The position numbers and the translations under genes were made by a program. Shown piece after piece: positions 1 to 6,043 of a stretch of 6,217 bases of DNA. Each line of letters opens with the position of its first letter. Within the stretch, counting starts at the first letter, position 1. This stretch comes from Nitrososphaerota archaeon (GTDB lineage Archaea > Thermoproteota > Nitrososphaeria > Nitrososphaerales > Gagatemarchaeaceae). The stretch spans positions 1 to 6,217 of the forward strand of contig VBPK01000116.1 of NCBI GenBank assembly GCA_005877225.1, written 5' to 3'. The notes under the pieces were generated by a model. That model had not been told where the DNA came from. It saw only the letters and a list, made by a program, of their open reading frames with translations, and did not search any database.

Positions 1-975
1 GAGCTTCTGAGCCTGGGATGGCGTGGTCCTGACCGAGCTCAGCCTGCTCATGATCCTCGTCGTCTGCAGCCTCCCCTTTGCGATCGGGATGACCTCCGCC
101 GATTCTTTCCCCCCGATGAGAGTCAACCCGACGAGGTCTCCCCTTCTCGTAAGGTAGGCCACAAGAGATGTGACGGCCCTCGCCGCATAGTCGAGCTTCG
201 TCACTCCGGCCTCCCCGTAAGCCATCGTCTCGGTGATGTCGAGGAGGAGCATCACGTTGAGCTGCGTCTCCGCGTGCGTCTCCTTCAGCATCAGCTCCCC
301 CGTCCTCGCTGTCGCGGACCACTCTATCCTCTTGAAGGGGTCACCCGGCTCGTACTTCCGGATGTCGGCGAAATCCATGCCCTCCCCTTTTCTCCTCGAC
401 GTGATGCTCCCGCCATACGCTGAAATCATCATCGCGGTGAGAGCTCCGCGCGCGATCTCTTCACCGCTCGGGGTCACGTCGATGAAGTCAGGCGCGGGGA
501 TTCTCCTCTCGTAGTAGAAGAGCCCCGCGATATCCCGGGTGACCAGGCTGACCGCGCCAAACGGATGCGAGCCCACCGAGGTCGGCGTCATCGCGTAGAC
601 CATCCTGGAGTACCCCTTGGCTGGAATGGCGAGGACCACCGCGTTCGAGCCCACCTTCAGTCGGAAGAGGGGCGGGTATGGGTCCACCACCTCAGCGTTG
701 AGCCTGATGAATGTCCTGTTCACGAACGAGACCGTCACCTCGACTTCGCCCCCCTCGGCGATCCGTTTCGTGTACGCCCTCCTGACCTCGAGGAGGTCCA
801 GCGCCTTGGTCTTGATCTGCAGCACCAGCTTCGAGACATAGTAGTAGAGGAAGAGGCCGATTCCCGCCAGCAGGAGGGCTAAGGTAGACCCCAGGACGGC
901 GACGAGACCCAGTGTGATGAAGACCGCGGAGAGCAGGAGGACCGTGTTACCCCGCGGCGTCCTCTTGAAGACCAA
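1..975 (-). CDS. DUF58 / vWA-fold membrane protein, 3' end cut by window
   Basis: The first 325 residues are visible; the C-terminus lies beyond the left edge. Residues about 11-48 form two adjacent hydrophobic helices, as in most DUF58 proteins. A strand-rich segment follows (about 60-165). The DUF58 signature is at residues 206-219, RKYEPGDPFKRIEW, followed by SATARTGELMLKE. The start of a vWA-like domain is at 243-251, LLLDITETM, where the usual DxSxS metal site reads D246-x-T248-x-T250. Full-length relatives are commonly around 400 residues, so perhaps a fifth is missing. The start is a TTG placed directly after the upstream MoxR stop codon (TGATTG), with AAGGT just upstream as a weak ribosome site. 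No other start codon lies nearby in frame. The family is known to be paired with MoxR ATPases, and the two are probably translationally coupled. Substrate unknown. Confidence 0.92.
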   Translation of the reverse strand, partial: MVFKRTPRGNTVLLLSAVFITLGLVAVLGSTLALLLAGIGLFLYYYVSKLVLQIKTKALDLLEVRRAYTKRIAEGGEVEVTVSFVNRTFIRLNAEVVDPYPPLFRLKVGSNAVVLAIPAKGYSRMVYAMTPTSVGSHPFGAVSLVTRDIAGLFYYERRIPAPDFIDVTPSGEEIARGALTAMMISAYGGSITSRRKGEGMDFADIRKYEPGDPFKRIEWSATARTGELMLKETHAETQLNVMLLLDITETMAYGEAGVTKLDYAARAVTSLVAYLTRRGDLVGLTLIGGKESAEVIPIAKGRLQTTRIMSRLSSVRTTPSQAQKL

Positions 976-1917
976 TCAGGGGACCTTTACGCCCTTCATG
1001 ATGTCATCGACTACCGACTTCTGTGCCACCCCGTCCAGGAGCGCCTCCTGTGTTAGAATGAGCCGGTGGGCGAGGACGTGCGGTGCGACGCGTTTGACGT
1101 CATCCGGAATGACGTAACTTCTCCCCTCAATCATCGCCACGGCCGCGGAGGCGCCCTGCAGGGAGGTCGCTGCCCTCGGGGAGCCTCCGAGTTTCACGAA
1201 CCTGTGCGCCCTCGTACTCTCGACGATGTCGGTTATGTAGCCCCTCACTGTCTCGTCGATGTTCACGCTCCAGATGCCGTTCATGAAGCCCTGCACAGTC
1301 CCTCCGTCGACGACGGGCTTGATATTCCACTCCGCCACACCCTTCATGTTCCTGAGTATCGAAAGCGTCTCCTCCCTGGTGGGGTAACCGATCTCTATCC
1401 TCATCAGGAACCTGTCCACTTGCGCCTCGGGGAGCGGGTATGTCCCCTCGAACTCAATCGGGTTCTGGGTCGCGAGCACCATGAAGGGGGAGGGGAGCTT
1501 CAGCGTCGTCCCCTCGATCGTTACCTGCTTCTCCTGCATCGCCTCGAGGAGGGCGGACTGCGTCTTCGGAGACGCCCTGTTTATTTCATCCGCGAGGATT
1601 ATGTTTCCGAAGATCGGTCCCTTTCTGAGTTTGAAGTCGCTCTCCTTCTGGTCGTAGATGTACGTCCCGATTATGTCCGAGGGGAGAAGGTCGGGTGTGA
1701 ACTGGATCCTCTCAAACTGAAGACTCAGTGAGCTCGCCACCGCCTTTGCTATCGTGGTCTTCGCCACGCCGGGGACGCCTTCCAGGAGGACATGCCCCCC
1801 GGCGATGAGGCACGCCTGAATCATCTTCAGCTCCTCCCTCTTCCCGACGATGACCTTACCGACTTCGCCGATCACCTTGTCGGAGAAAAGCTTCACCTGA
1901 CCGTCCCCGGTGCTCAA
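976..1917 (-). CDS. moxR: MoxR-family AAA+ ATPase
   Basis: A complete 313-residue protein, the usual length for the family. The AAA+ core is intact: Walker A GVPGVAKT at 47-54, the family motif FTPDLLPSDIIG at about 73-84, Walker B ILADE at 107-111, sensor 1 in LATQNP at 148-153, the arginine-finger region EAQVDRF at 164-170, and sensor 2 GGSPRA at 244-249. A helical lid domain occupies the C-terminal third. MoxR proteins are cytoplasmic ATP-driven chaperones or remodellers that work with vWA-domain partners; here the partner is presumably the DUF58 protein encoded immediately downstream. The start is TTG, chosen because GGAGGT lies six bases upstream and an in-frame stop lies close beyond. 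A TATA-like box in the short gap before the gene suggests it may also be transcribed separately from the two upstream genes. Confidence 0.96.
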   Translation of the reverse strand: MSTGDGQVKLFSDKVIGEVGKVIVGKREELKMIQACLIAGGHVLLEGVPGVAKTTIAKAVASSLSLQFERIQFTPDLLPSDIIGTYIYDQKESDFKLRKGPIFGNIILADEINRASPKTQSALLEAMQEKQVTIEGTTLKLPSPFMVLATQNPIEFEGTYPLPEAQVDRFLMRIEIGYPTREETLSILRNMKGVAEWNIKPVVDGGTVQGFMNGIWSVNIDETVRGYITDIVESTRAHRFVKLGGSPRAATSLQGASAAVAMIEGRSYVIPDDVKRVAPHVLAHRLILTQEALLDGVAQKSVVDDIMKGVKVP

Positions 1918-1923
1918 ACGCCG

Positions 1924-1929
1924 ACCTCC
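1924..1929 (-). promoter_or_regulatory. Ribosome binding site of the MoxR gene
   Basis: GGAGGT on the minus strand, six bases before the TTG. It is the strongest Shine-Dalgarno match in the window and fixes the unusual TTG start. Confidence 0.75.
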
Positions 1930-1943
1930 GTGAACTTAGACAG

Positions 1944-1950
1944 CATATAA
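1944..1950 (-). promoter_or_regulatory. Possible internal TATA box before the MoxR gene
   Basis: TTATATG on the minus strand, just after the stop codon of the DUF4350 gene and so outside coding sequence. Its centre is about 27 bases before position 1920, the expected archaeal spacing for a start of transcription three bases ahead of the MoxR TTG. A transcript starting there would lack the GGAGGT site, so the MoxR gene may be read both from the operon message and from a nearly leaderless one. No clear purine-rich BRE is seen. Confidence 0.35.
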
Positions 1951-1953
1951 GCC

Positions 1954-3405
1954 TCAGCGCCCCCGAACCGCATACTCCACCTTCTCCTTCGTCTCCGAGC
2001 TCCCCGTGATCGTTATCCCGAGCTGGTTCAGCGTCTCCTCGGCTCTGGTCGTGAGCGTGGAGACGCGCGACTTCCACCTGAAGACTGGAGGGAAGAGGAA
2101 CCTCCGCTTCCCGTTGGCGTACTCGTACACCCTGCGCAGGTCGGCGAAGAGCTTGAACGCCTCTCCCGCCCTAGCTCCGAAGCGCGTCTGGAGCTCCTCC
2201 AGGCTCACCGAAGAGACGCCAAAACCGAACTCCTTCGTCATGATGTCATCGAAGACCTCGTACAGCCTGGCGAGCGTGGCCACGTAGAAGCTCTTGTTCC
2301 GCGAAGTGGTGAGGAAATCAATCCTCGATTTGGACTCTGCCACAATCGACCTCTCCACGCTCGGGATCGGCTGGTCGTCCTTCCCCTTCATTTCAGGGGC
2401 AAACCACCTTCTAACCGCCCCATAAACCGAGAGGAGGAGAAGCATCGCGATTCCCACTCGTGCGAGGGCTTCCGGGATTGAGATACCGAAGTTCTGAAAG
2501 AACCCCTGGGTCTGCGCGGGAAGGCCCCCGTAGTAGCTGTTCACCCCCGAGAGGAGCTGCGCGAGGACGTACGCGACGATAGGGCCGACGGGTATTCCGA
2601 GGGAGAATTTCGGGGCGGCCGACCTGTAGTGGTAGTTGTCGTAAAGGACAGTCTGGCTCCTGTTCGAATGTGTGACCCAGTCGACCATGCTGCCGACGAA
2701 CGCCTTTTCATTCGCGCTCTGGTTGTACCCGAAGAGGTAATTCGTGAAGGGGGCTGAATCTGTTATCAGAACCGTCCTGGAACCCGCCACGTTCGTTCCC
2801 GTAGCGACGACTGTTCTTGCTCCGAGCCGTGAATCCAGCGCATCGAAGGAATTGGCGGAGGAGGTCGCGACCGGCCGAAGGACGGAGCCGGAGTTGGCCT
2901 GTATGGGAGACGCTATATCGATCACGCCTGTTTCGGTTGTCGCTCCGAGCTTGAGAGTCACAGTGAAGATCCTCTGGTCCTTGAAGGGCGACGACCTGTC
3001 ATAAATCGCCGCTCCGGAGACGGTCGCCCCGAAAACGGTGCCGAGGAAAGCCGCGTTTGTCGTGTTGCCCTCCGCGAGCAGGATCGAGAGTTGGCCGCCC
3101 TGATAGCGGGCCCTGATCGACTGCAACTCCCCCTGGCTTAGCTGGAGGTCCGCCCCGAGCAGCATGAAGACCGATTTCCCGTTTAAGAGGAGGCGCTGCT
3201 CCGTCTGGGTGTCGTTCACCAGGACGACGTGGTAACCCGACTGCTTCAGGGAGGAGAGGAACTGCGAGGCGCCTCCCTGAGACGTCTCGCTCGGGCTTGT
3301 CGTTCCGATGCCGCTCCCCGCCTCTACCCCGATTGTCGAGGGAGAGTAGATTACTGCGATAAGCGCGACGAAACCCATGACGTAGATGAAGGACCGAAGC
3401 TTCAA
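1954..3405 (-). CDS. DUF4350 domain membrane protein
   Basis: A 483-residue protein. Residues 5-22 form an N-terminal hydrophobic segment (signal anchor or signal peptide). Residues about 45-125 resemble the DUF4350 fold, a glutamine-amidotransferase-like region without an obvious catalytic cysteine; the segment VFMLLGADLQLSQGELQSI (79-97) is typical. The protein has no cysteine at all in this region. A second membrane helix lies at about 313-331, followed by basic residues VRRWF, so the large N-terminal part is predicted outside and residues 335-483 inside. The inner part is charged and mostly helical. The start is TTG, overlapping the upstream stop as TTGA, which implies coupled translation; ATG at residue 10 is an alternative start but would cut into the signal segment. 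Family role is not established; its constant association with MoxR, DUF58 and DUF4129 genes suggests one membrane-bound assembly. Confidence 0.85.
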   Translation of the reverse strand: MKLRSFIYVMGFVALIAVIYSPSTIGVEAGSGIGTTSPSETSQGGASQFLSSLKQSGYHVVLVNDTQTEQRLLLNGKSVFMLLGADLQLSQGELQSIRARYQGGQLSILLAEGNTTNAAFLGTVFGATVSGAAIYDRSSPFKDQRIFTVTLKLGATTETGVIDIASPIQANSGSVLRPVATSSANSFDALDSRLGARTVVATGTNVAGSRTVLITDSAPFTNYLFGYNQSANEKAFVGSMVDWVTHSNRSQTVLYDNYHYRSAAPKFSLGIPVGPIVAYVLAQLLSGVNSYYGGLPAQTQGFFQNFGISIPEALARVGIAMLLLLSVYGAVRRWFAPEMKGKDDQPIPSVERSIVAESKSRIDFLTTSRNKSFYVATLARLYEVFDDIMTKEFGFGVSSVSLEELQTRFGARAGEAFKLFADLRRVYEYANGKRRFLFPPVFRWKSRVSTLTTRAEETLNQLGITITGSSETKEKVEYAVRGR

Positions 3406-4475
3406 GGGGTCTTCTCTACCGACTCCCCTTCGCGCTCCGCCAGGGTTGCGTCGCTCGGGGTTACCTCCGTCCCGGAGAAGACCGCCTTCTCGTAGAGGGA
3501 CGAGATGGTCCCTATGTGTTCGCCCTCCGCCCTTTCAGAACACTTCGAAGAGAACTCCCTGTGCGTCTCGTGCCTGAACTTCGGGACGCCCCTCCCCCTC
3601 ATCAGCCTGACCGACTTGCGGAAGATGGCGATGATCCTCTCCTTCGGGGTGTTCGGGACGAGGCCGAGGTCTGGCTCGAGCTCTCCAACTTCACCCGCGG
3701 CCGGAACTTTCTGCGAGCCGAGAAGTCTTCCGAATCTGTTCCGCGAGAGGAAGACTCCGATGATCGCGGCGGCAACCAGAAGAGGAAACACGAAATCGGC
3801 CGGGTTCAATGCCGGCAGGGAGACGCCGCCACCCACCGAACCGAAGGTCGGTGTCGATATCGCCGGAAGGCCAAGCTTGTTCAGGTTGATCCCCGGCGGA
3901 GTGATAGAGGGGATGCCTTTCTGCCCCTGTACAGCCTGCGTCGGCTGTCCAGCCTCCCCGAGGAGAGTGCTAGCTAACGTGGGGTCGACATACTGCAGAA
4001 GGTTCGCCAAGGTATTCAGGTCGACGGGGATCCGCGACGGGCTTTCGTTGCGGAGGTTCGAGGGGACACCGTTCGGGGTCGGGCTGTTCGCTCCCAGGAG
4101 CGCGGAGAGGAGTTGAGGGTCGACCGTGAGGCCGTTCTTTCCTTCGCTGATGCTCTGCAGGAGTGCCTTCATCGATGCAGACATGTTCGGATTGTTGGAA
4201 TCAGCCTTGAGCTGCAAGATCGTTGAGGATGCTGCCGCGTTATTTCCGCTGCTCACCTGAGAATTCAATTGCTGCAGCAGTTGCTGGATGCTCGAATCGT
4301 TCGTGCCCTGACCGAGCGCCGTGAGGGCCGAAGCGACCTGCTCCGGGGTCAGGGTCGGAATTGGGGTGAGGTTCCCCGAGTTCGTGTCGTCGGCGGCGAA
4401 GACGGTGGCAACCGGCGAAAGTAGCACAAATCCCAGGAGGCCAAGAGCGATGAGAAGCTTGAATCCTCGAGGCAT
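3402..4475 (-). CDS. Secreted/membrane protein with C-terminal DUF4129 domain
   Basis: A 357-residue protein and the first gene of the operon. Residues 1-28 are a signal peptide with a hydrophobic core (LLIALGLLGFVLLS) and a likely cleavage near VFA-ADD. Residues 30-225 are Ser, Asn, Gln, Leu and Pro rich and predicted outside the cell; two copies of a VDPxLxSxLLG motif occur at 118-128 and 163-173. One membrane helix lies at about 227-243, followed by RNRFGR. The cytoplasmic tail carries a DUF4129-like domain at about 277-340, including RKSVRLMRGRGVPK, the H-E-T-H-R-E-F segment (302-308) and SSLYEKAVFSG (325-335). Many DUF4129 proteins also carry a transglutaminase domain; none is visible here. 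The ATG start has no ribosome site but lies about 28 bases after a TATA-like box, so the message is probably leaderless. Confidence 0.85.
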   Translation of the reverse strand: MPRGFKLLIALGLLGFVLLSPVATVFAADDTNSGNLTPIPTLTPEQVASALTALGQGTNDSSIQQLLQQLNSQVSSGNNAAASSTILQLKADSNNPNMSASMKALLQSISEGKNGLTVDPQLLSALLGANSPTPNGVPSNLRNESPSRIPVDLNTLANLLQYVDPTLASTLLGEAGQPTQAVQGQKGIPSITPPGINLNKLGLPAISTPTFGSVGGGVSLPALNPADFVFPLLVAAAIIGVFLSRNRFGRLLGSQKVPAAGEVGELEPDLGLVPNTPKERIIAIFRKSVRLMRGRGVPKFRHETHREFSSKCSERAEGEHIGTISSLYEKAVFSGTEVTPSDATLAEREGESVEKTP

Positions 4476-4500
4476 TCTTTGATTTTTGGTCCGTTCTGCA

Positions 4501-4510
4501 TTTTAACCTT
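4501..4510 (-). promoter_or_regulatory. Leaderless promoter of the four-gene operon
   Basis: On the minus strand this reads AAGGTTAAAA. The AT core TTAAAA is centred about 28 bases before the ATG at 4475, so transcription should begin at or within a few bases of the start codon. This agrees with the absence of any Shine-Dalgarno sequence in that gap. The purines before the core could be a BRE. Confidence 0.55.
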
Positions 4511-4989
4511 TGGGAGTTCAAATCCATGTCCCGAGGAATTTGGCGGGTCAGTGCGCGCCTGACGGACTCACCCGGGTCGCCAGAAGCGCGAAGATGGCCA
4601 AGTAACTGGGACGTGGGTGAAGATGAGTGCGATCAACTCCCCTCTCACATGGGGCGCCCCAAAACTGACGCGTGCCGTGACACGCAAGGCCCAATTCGGA
4701 CTAACCGGCCCGTCACCGAATTCTTTCCTTCCCGAATTATCGTCACACCGGCCCAGGGCTCTCTGAATGATGTGCTTAAGGGCCTCTCCCATTTTACCCG
4801 GTCCGAGAGTTATTGGTGACCCCTTCCTTAAGATTCGTGAATTCTCATTCCATTTTCTCGGTTTTTCGCCGTAGTGCGGCCCCGCCCTACCCGGCGCATC
4901 CACTTCCACGACCGGCGACTCCCCTTTGCGTCGAGATCGGTCGTTCTAACCTTTCGAACAGGATAGTCGGATTCCGATTTCGAGAAAGA
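4511..4989. other. Divergent intergenic region, no gene recognised
   Basis: About 480 bases without a convincing coding frame. Open frames here have unlikely composition and no start signals. The region contains GGGGCGCCCC at 4651-4660, a short hairpin GTCAG/CTGAC at 4547-4563, a hairpin-forming GCGTG/CACGC near 4670-4685, nested direct repeats at 4705-4754, and a TGCTTAAGGG motif at 4773 that recurs before the rightward gene. No tRNA, SRP RNA or RNase P RNA signature was found. It is long for the space between two divergent archaeal genes and may hold regulatory sites or an unrecognised RNA. Confidence 0.5.
4705..4754. repeat. Nested short direct repeats
   Basis: CCGGCCC occurs at 4705-4711 and 4748-4754, CGTCAC at 4711-4716 and 4741-4746, and CCGAATT at 4716-4722 and 4732-4738. 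The three words occur twice within 50 bases, in the same orientation. They could be binding sites or the trace of a local duplication; individually each is short enough to be chance. Confidence 0.35.
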
Positions 4990-4990
4990 T

Positions 4991-4998
4991 GCTTAAAG
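4991..4998 (+). promoter_or_regulatory. Probable TATA box of the rightward orphan gene
   Basis: GCTTAAAG, preceded by the purine-rich GAGAAAGA at 4982-4989 which may act as BRE. Its centre is about 23 bases before the second in-frame ATG (5018), so transcription would begin close to that codon rather than before the first ATG at 5006. The same bases, with the following GGGG, could instead serve as a weak ribosome site for the first ATG. Confidence 0.4.
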
Positions 4999-5005
4999 GG
5001 GTTCT

Positions 5006-5476
5006 ATGCATTATCATATGTTGACTATTAGAAGGCCCGTGTTGGTGGGCGACATCGTCGCCGCGCTCCTGGAAAACGGGGGGATAAGGTCCACGACAAG
5101 CCCTGTCCTTTATCTCTGGAAAGACTCGGGAAGAGTGCTTCGGAGGATCGAGATCAAGACCCTCGAGGAATTCCTCAGCCTCTTCGGGGTGGGCACCTAT
5201 CAGGTGTACATCGAGAACCCCGAGATCGATTACGTCGACTCCAAGAGGTTCAAAGTCAACTCGCTCTCAATAGTAACGAGATACCTAGGCGATGGCAAGT
5301 GGTCGGAACCCGTGTTACAGACCGACGAGGAAGAGGTGACGCGCGACTTCTCCCGGGACTTCAAGGCGAAGGCAACGCGAAGGGCCGCGAGGATCGCGGG
5401 GAAGGTTCAGGGTACTCTGACCATACTGTCAATCCTGTACGAGGCTTACAAGATCATCCGGGGGATCAGGGGCTGA
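5006..5476 (+). CDS. Hypothetical protein, family not recognised
   Basis: A 156-residue protein that I cannot place in a family. The N-terminal two thirds (about 6-105) alternates predicted helices and strands, for example VGDIVAALLENGG, then LEEFLSLFGVGTYQVYIEN and a strand pair around FKVNSLSIVTRYLGDGKW. An acidic stretch (108-110, EEE) is followed by a very basic helix at 119-130 (FKAKATRRAARI at 119-130) and a hydrophobic helix at 137-151 (TLTILSILYEAYKII) that could lie on or in a membrane or form an oligomer contact. It has no cysteine and no signal peptide. The start may be ATG 5006 or ATG 5018 (residue 5); the TATA position favours the latter. Base composition and codon use match a real gene. 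Its 3' end overlaps the convergent regulator gene by 11 bases, suggesting that the two may influence one another's expression. Confidence 0.75.
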   Translation: MHYHMLTIRRPVLVGDIVAALLENGGIRSTTSPVLYLWKDSGRVLRRIEIKTLEEFLSLFGVGTYQVYIENPEIDYVDSKRFKVNSLSIVTRYLGDGKWSEPVLQTDEEEVTRDFSRDFKAKATRRAARIAGKVQGTLTILSILYEAYKIIRGIRG

Positions 5477-5795
5477 GTTCCGGCTCTATCTCTTCTCTCA
5501 GCCTGTCAAGGGCCTGGAATGCCTTCGCGAGGGTGCCCTTGTTAACCTCGTAGTATCTGCCGATCTTCCCCTTGGAGCGTGGCTCCCTCAGCATCTCGTA
5601 TCGGGAGGCGACTATCCCGTTCTTCTCCAGAACTGCTAGGTGATACGAGACCGTCGCCCTGTCCAGTTTTGTCTCGCCGGCGAGTTCGCTTATGTTCTTC
5701 TTCCCCCTCTGGAGGATCCTCACCATGCGAAGCCGCTCTTCCTGTATCAGGGCTCTCGCAAGCTCAAGATCACGACTCGCACCTCTCTTGCTCAA
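5466..5795 (-). CDS. ArsR-type winged-helix transcriptional regulator
   Basis: A 109-residue single-domain DNA-binding protein. Residues 8-30 form the first helices (LARALIQEERLRMVRILQRG). The helix-turn-helix follows at 34-58 (ISELAGETKLDRATVSYHL at 35-53), with the recognition helix around 45-58 in the ArsR/SmtB style. The wing is at about 61-84, basic and glycine containing (REPRSKGKIGRYYEV), and a final helix at 86-103 probably makes the dimer. There is no cysteine, so the classic thiol metal site is absent and the signal sensed is unknown. The start is TTG; GGGGTGA lies ten bases upstream and no other in-frame start exists before a stop. An ATG eight bases earlier in another frame encodes only three codons (MQI) whose stop overlaps this TTG. 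The gene is convergent with the orphan gene, and probably represses itself through the inverted repeat at its promoter. Confidence 0.9.
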   Translation of the reverse strand: MSKRGASRDLELARALIQEERLRMVRILQRGKKNISELAGETKLDRATVSYHLAVLEKNGIVASRYEMLREPRSKGKIGRYYEVNKGTLAKAFQALDRLREEIEPELSP

Positions 5796-5816
5796 ATCTG
5801 CATCTTCACCCCAACC

Positions 5817-5834
5817 TAAACCTATGGGCGTTTA
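5817..5834. promoter_or_regulatory. Candidate operator of the ArsR-type regulator
   Basis: An inverted repeat TAAAC-N8-GTTTA. It overlaps the end of the TATA box and lies upstream of the predicted transcription start, where a bound dimer would block TBP or polymerase. The arms are only five bases, so it may be chance, but position and dyad symmetry suit a small winged-helix dimer acting on its own gene. Confidence 0.4.
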
Positions 5835-5837
5835 TAA
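5831..5837 (-). promoter_or_regulatory. TATA box of the ArsR-type regulator gene
   Basis: TTATAAA on the minus strand, centred at 5834. Transcription would start near 5807, giving a leader of about 12 bases that begins within the GGGGTGA ribosome site. This is the best TATA match in the window. Confidence 0.6.
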
Positions 5838-5878
5838 TCGTATGCACAAATTTCATCATGTGTGGTGATTATCCTCAC

Positions 5879-6026
5879 GTATTAAAAATAACTGTGGATG
5901 CGGAATCCATCCATCCGTCCGAGAACGTTGATCGCAAAGTTCCCAGCCTTAGGCGAACGAGCCACTCGTTTCGGACCCTGCGAGAGGGGTGGCTGGATTT
6001 GGAAACCTCCACGTAGGGGGGGCGAC
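5879..6026 (+). ncRNA. Candidate structured small RNA with its own TATA-like box
   Basis: TATTAAAAATA at 5879-5889 could start a plus-strand transcript near 5911. The following sequence can fold as a three-way junction: CCAGCC (5943-5948) pairs with GGCTGG (5991-5996); inside it CGAACGAG (5954-5961) pairs with CTCGTTTCG (5965-5973), with one bulged T and a three-base loop; and CCCT (5976-5979) pairs with AGGG (5985-5988) around a GCGAG loop. Outer pairs may extend the closing stem (GTTC 5939-5942 with GGAAAC 6001-6006). A further hairpin, CCTCC/GGGGG around ACGTA, lies at 6006-6020. No known family signature (tRNA, SRP, RNase P, C/D box) was recognised. Open frames across this stretch are arginine and serine rich and unconvincing. 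The strand is uncertain because the helices form on either strand and the TATA-like element is nearly symmetric. The fold was found by eye, without energy calculation. Confidence 0.3.
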
Positions 6027-6043
6027 GCGAGCCAGAGGCGCGG

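Noticed and set aside
1066..1731. Long open frame of 221 codons on the plus strand, opposite MoxR.
   Set aside because: The MoxR frame has every expected AAA+ motif; the opposite frame is a shadow favoured by GC-rich codons.
4516..4525. GTTCAAATCC resembles the T-loop of a tRNA.
   Set aside because: The flanking bases do not form a T stem, and no D arm, anticodon arm or acceptor pairing can be drawn around it.
4651..4660. Perfect palindrome GGGGCGCCCC.
   Set aside because: A short GC palindrome in GC-rich DNA is weak evidence, and no T-run follows to make it a terminator.
4568..4909. Open frame of 113 codons on the minus strand in the divergent spacer.
   Set aside because: Its composition is random looking (Trp, Arg, Pro and Gly rich without pattern), it shows no start signal, and it would sit between the operon promoter and its own upstream region.
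5795..5803. Three-codon frame ATG CAG ATT TGA ahead of the regulator, as a possible leader peptide.
   Set aside because: It is only three codons, and the ribosome site is too close to its ATG (about two bases), while spacing suits the TTG better.
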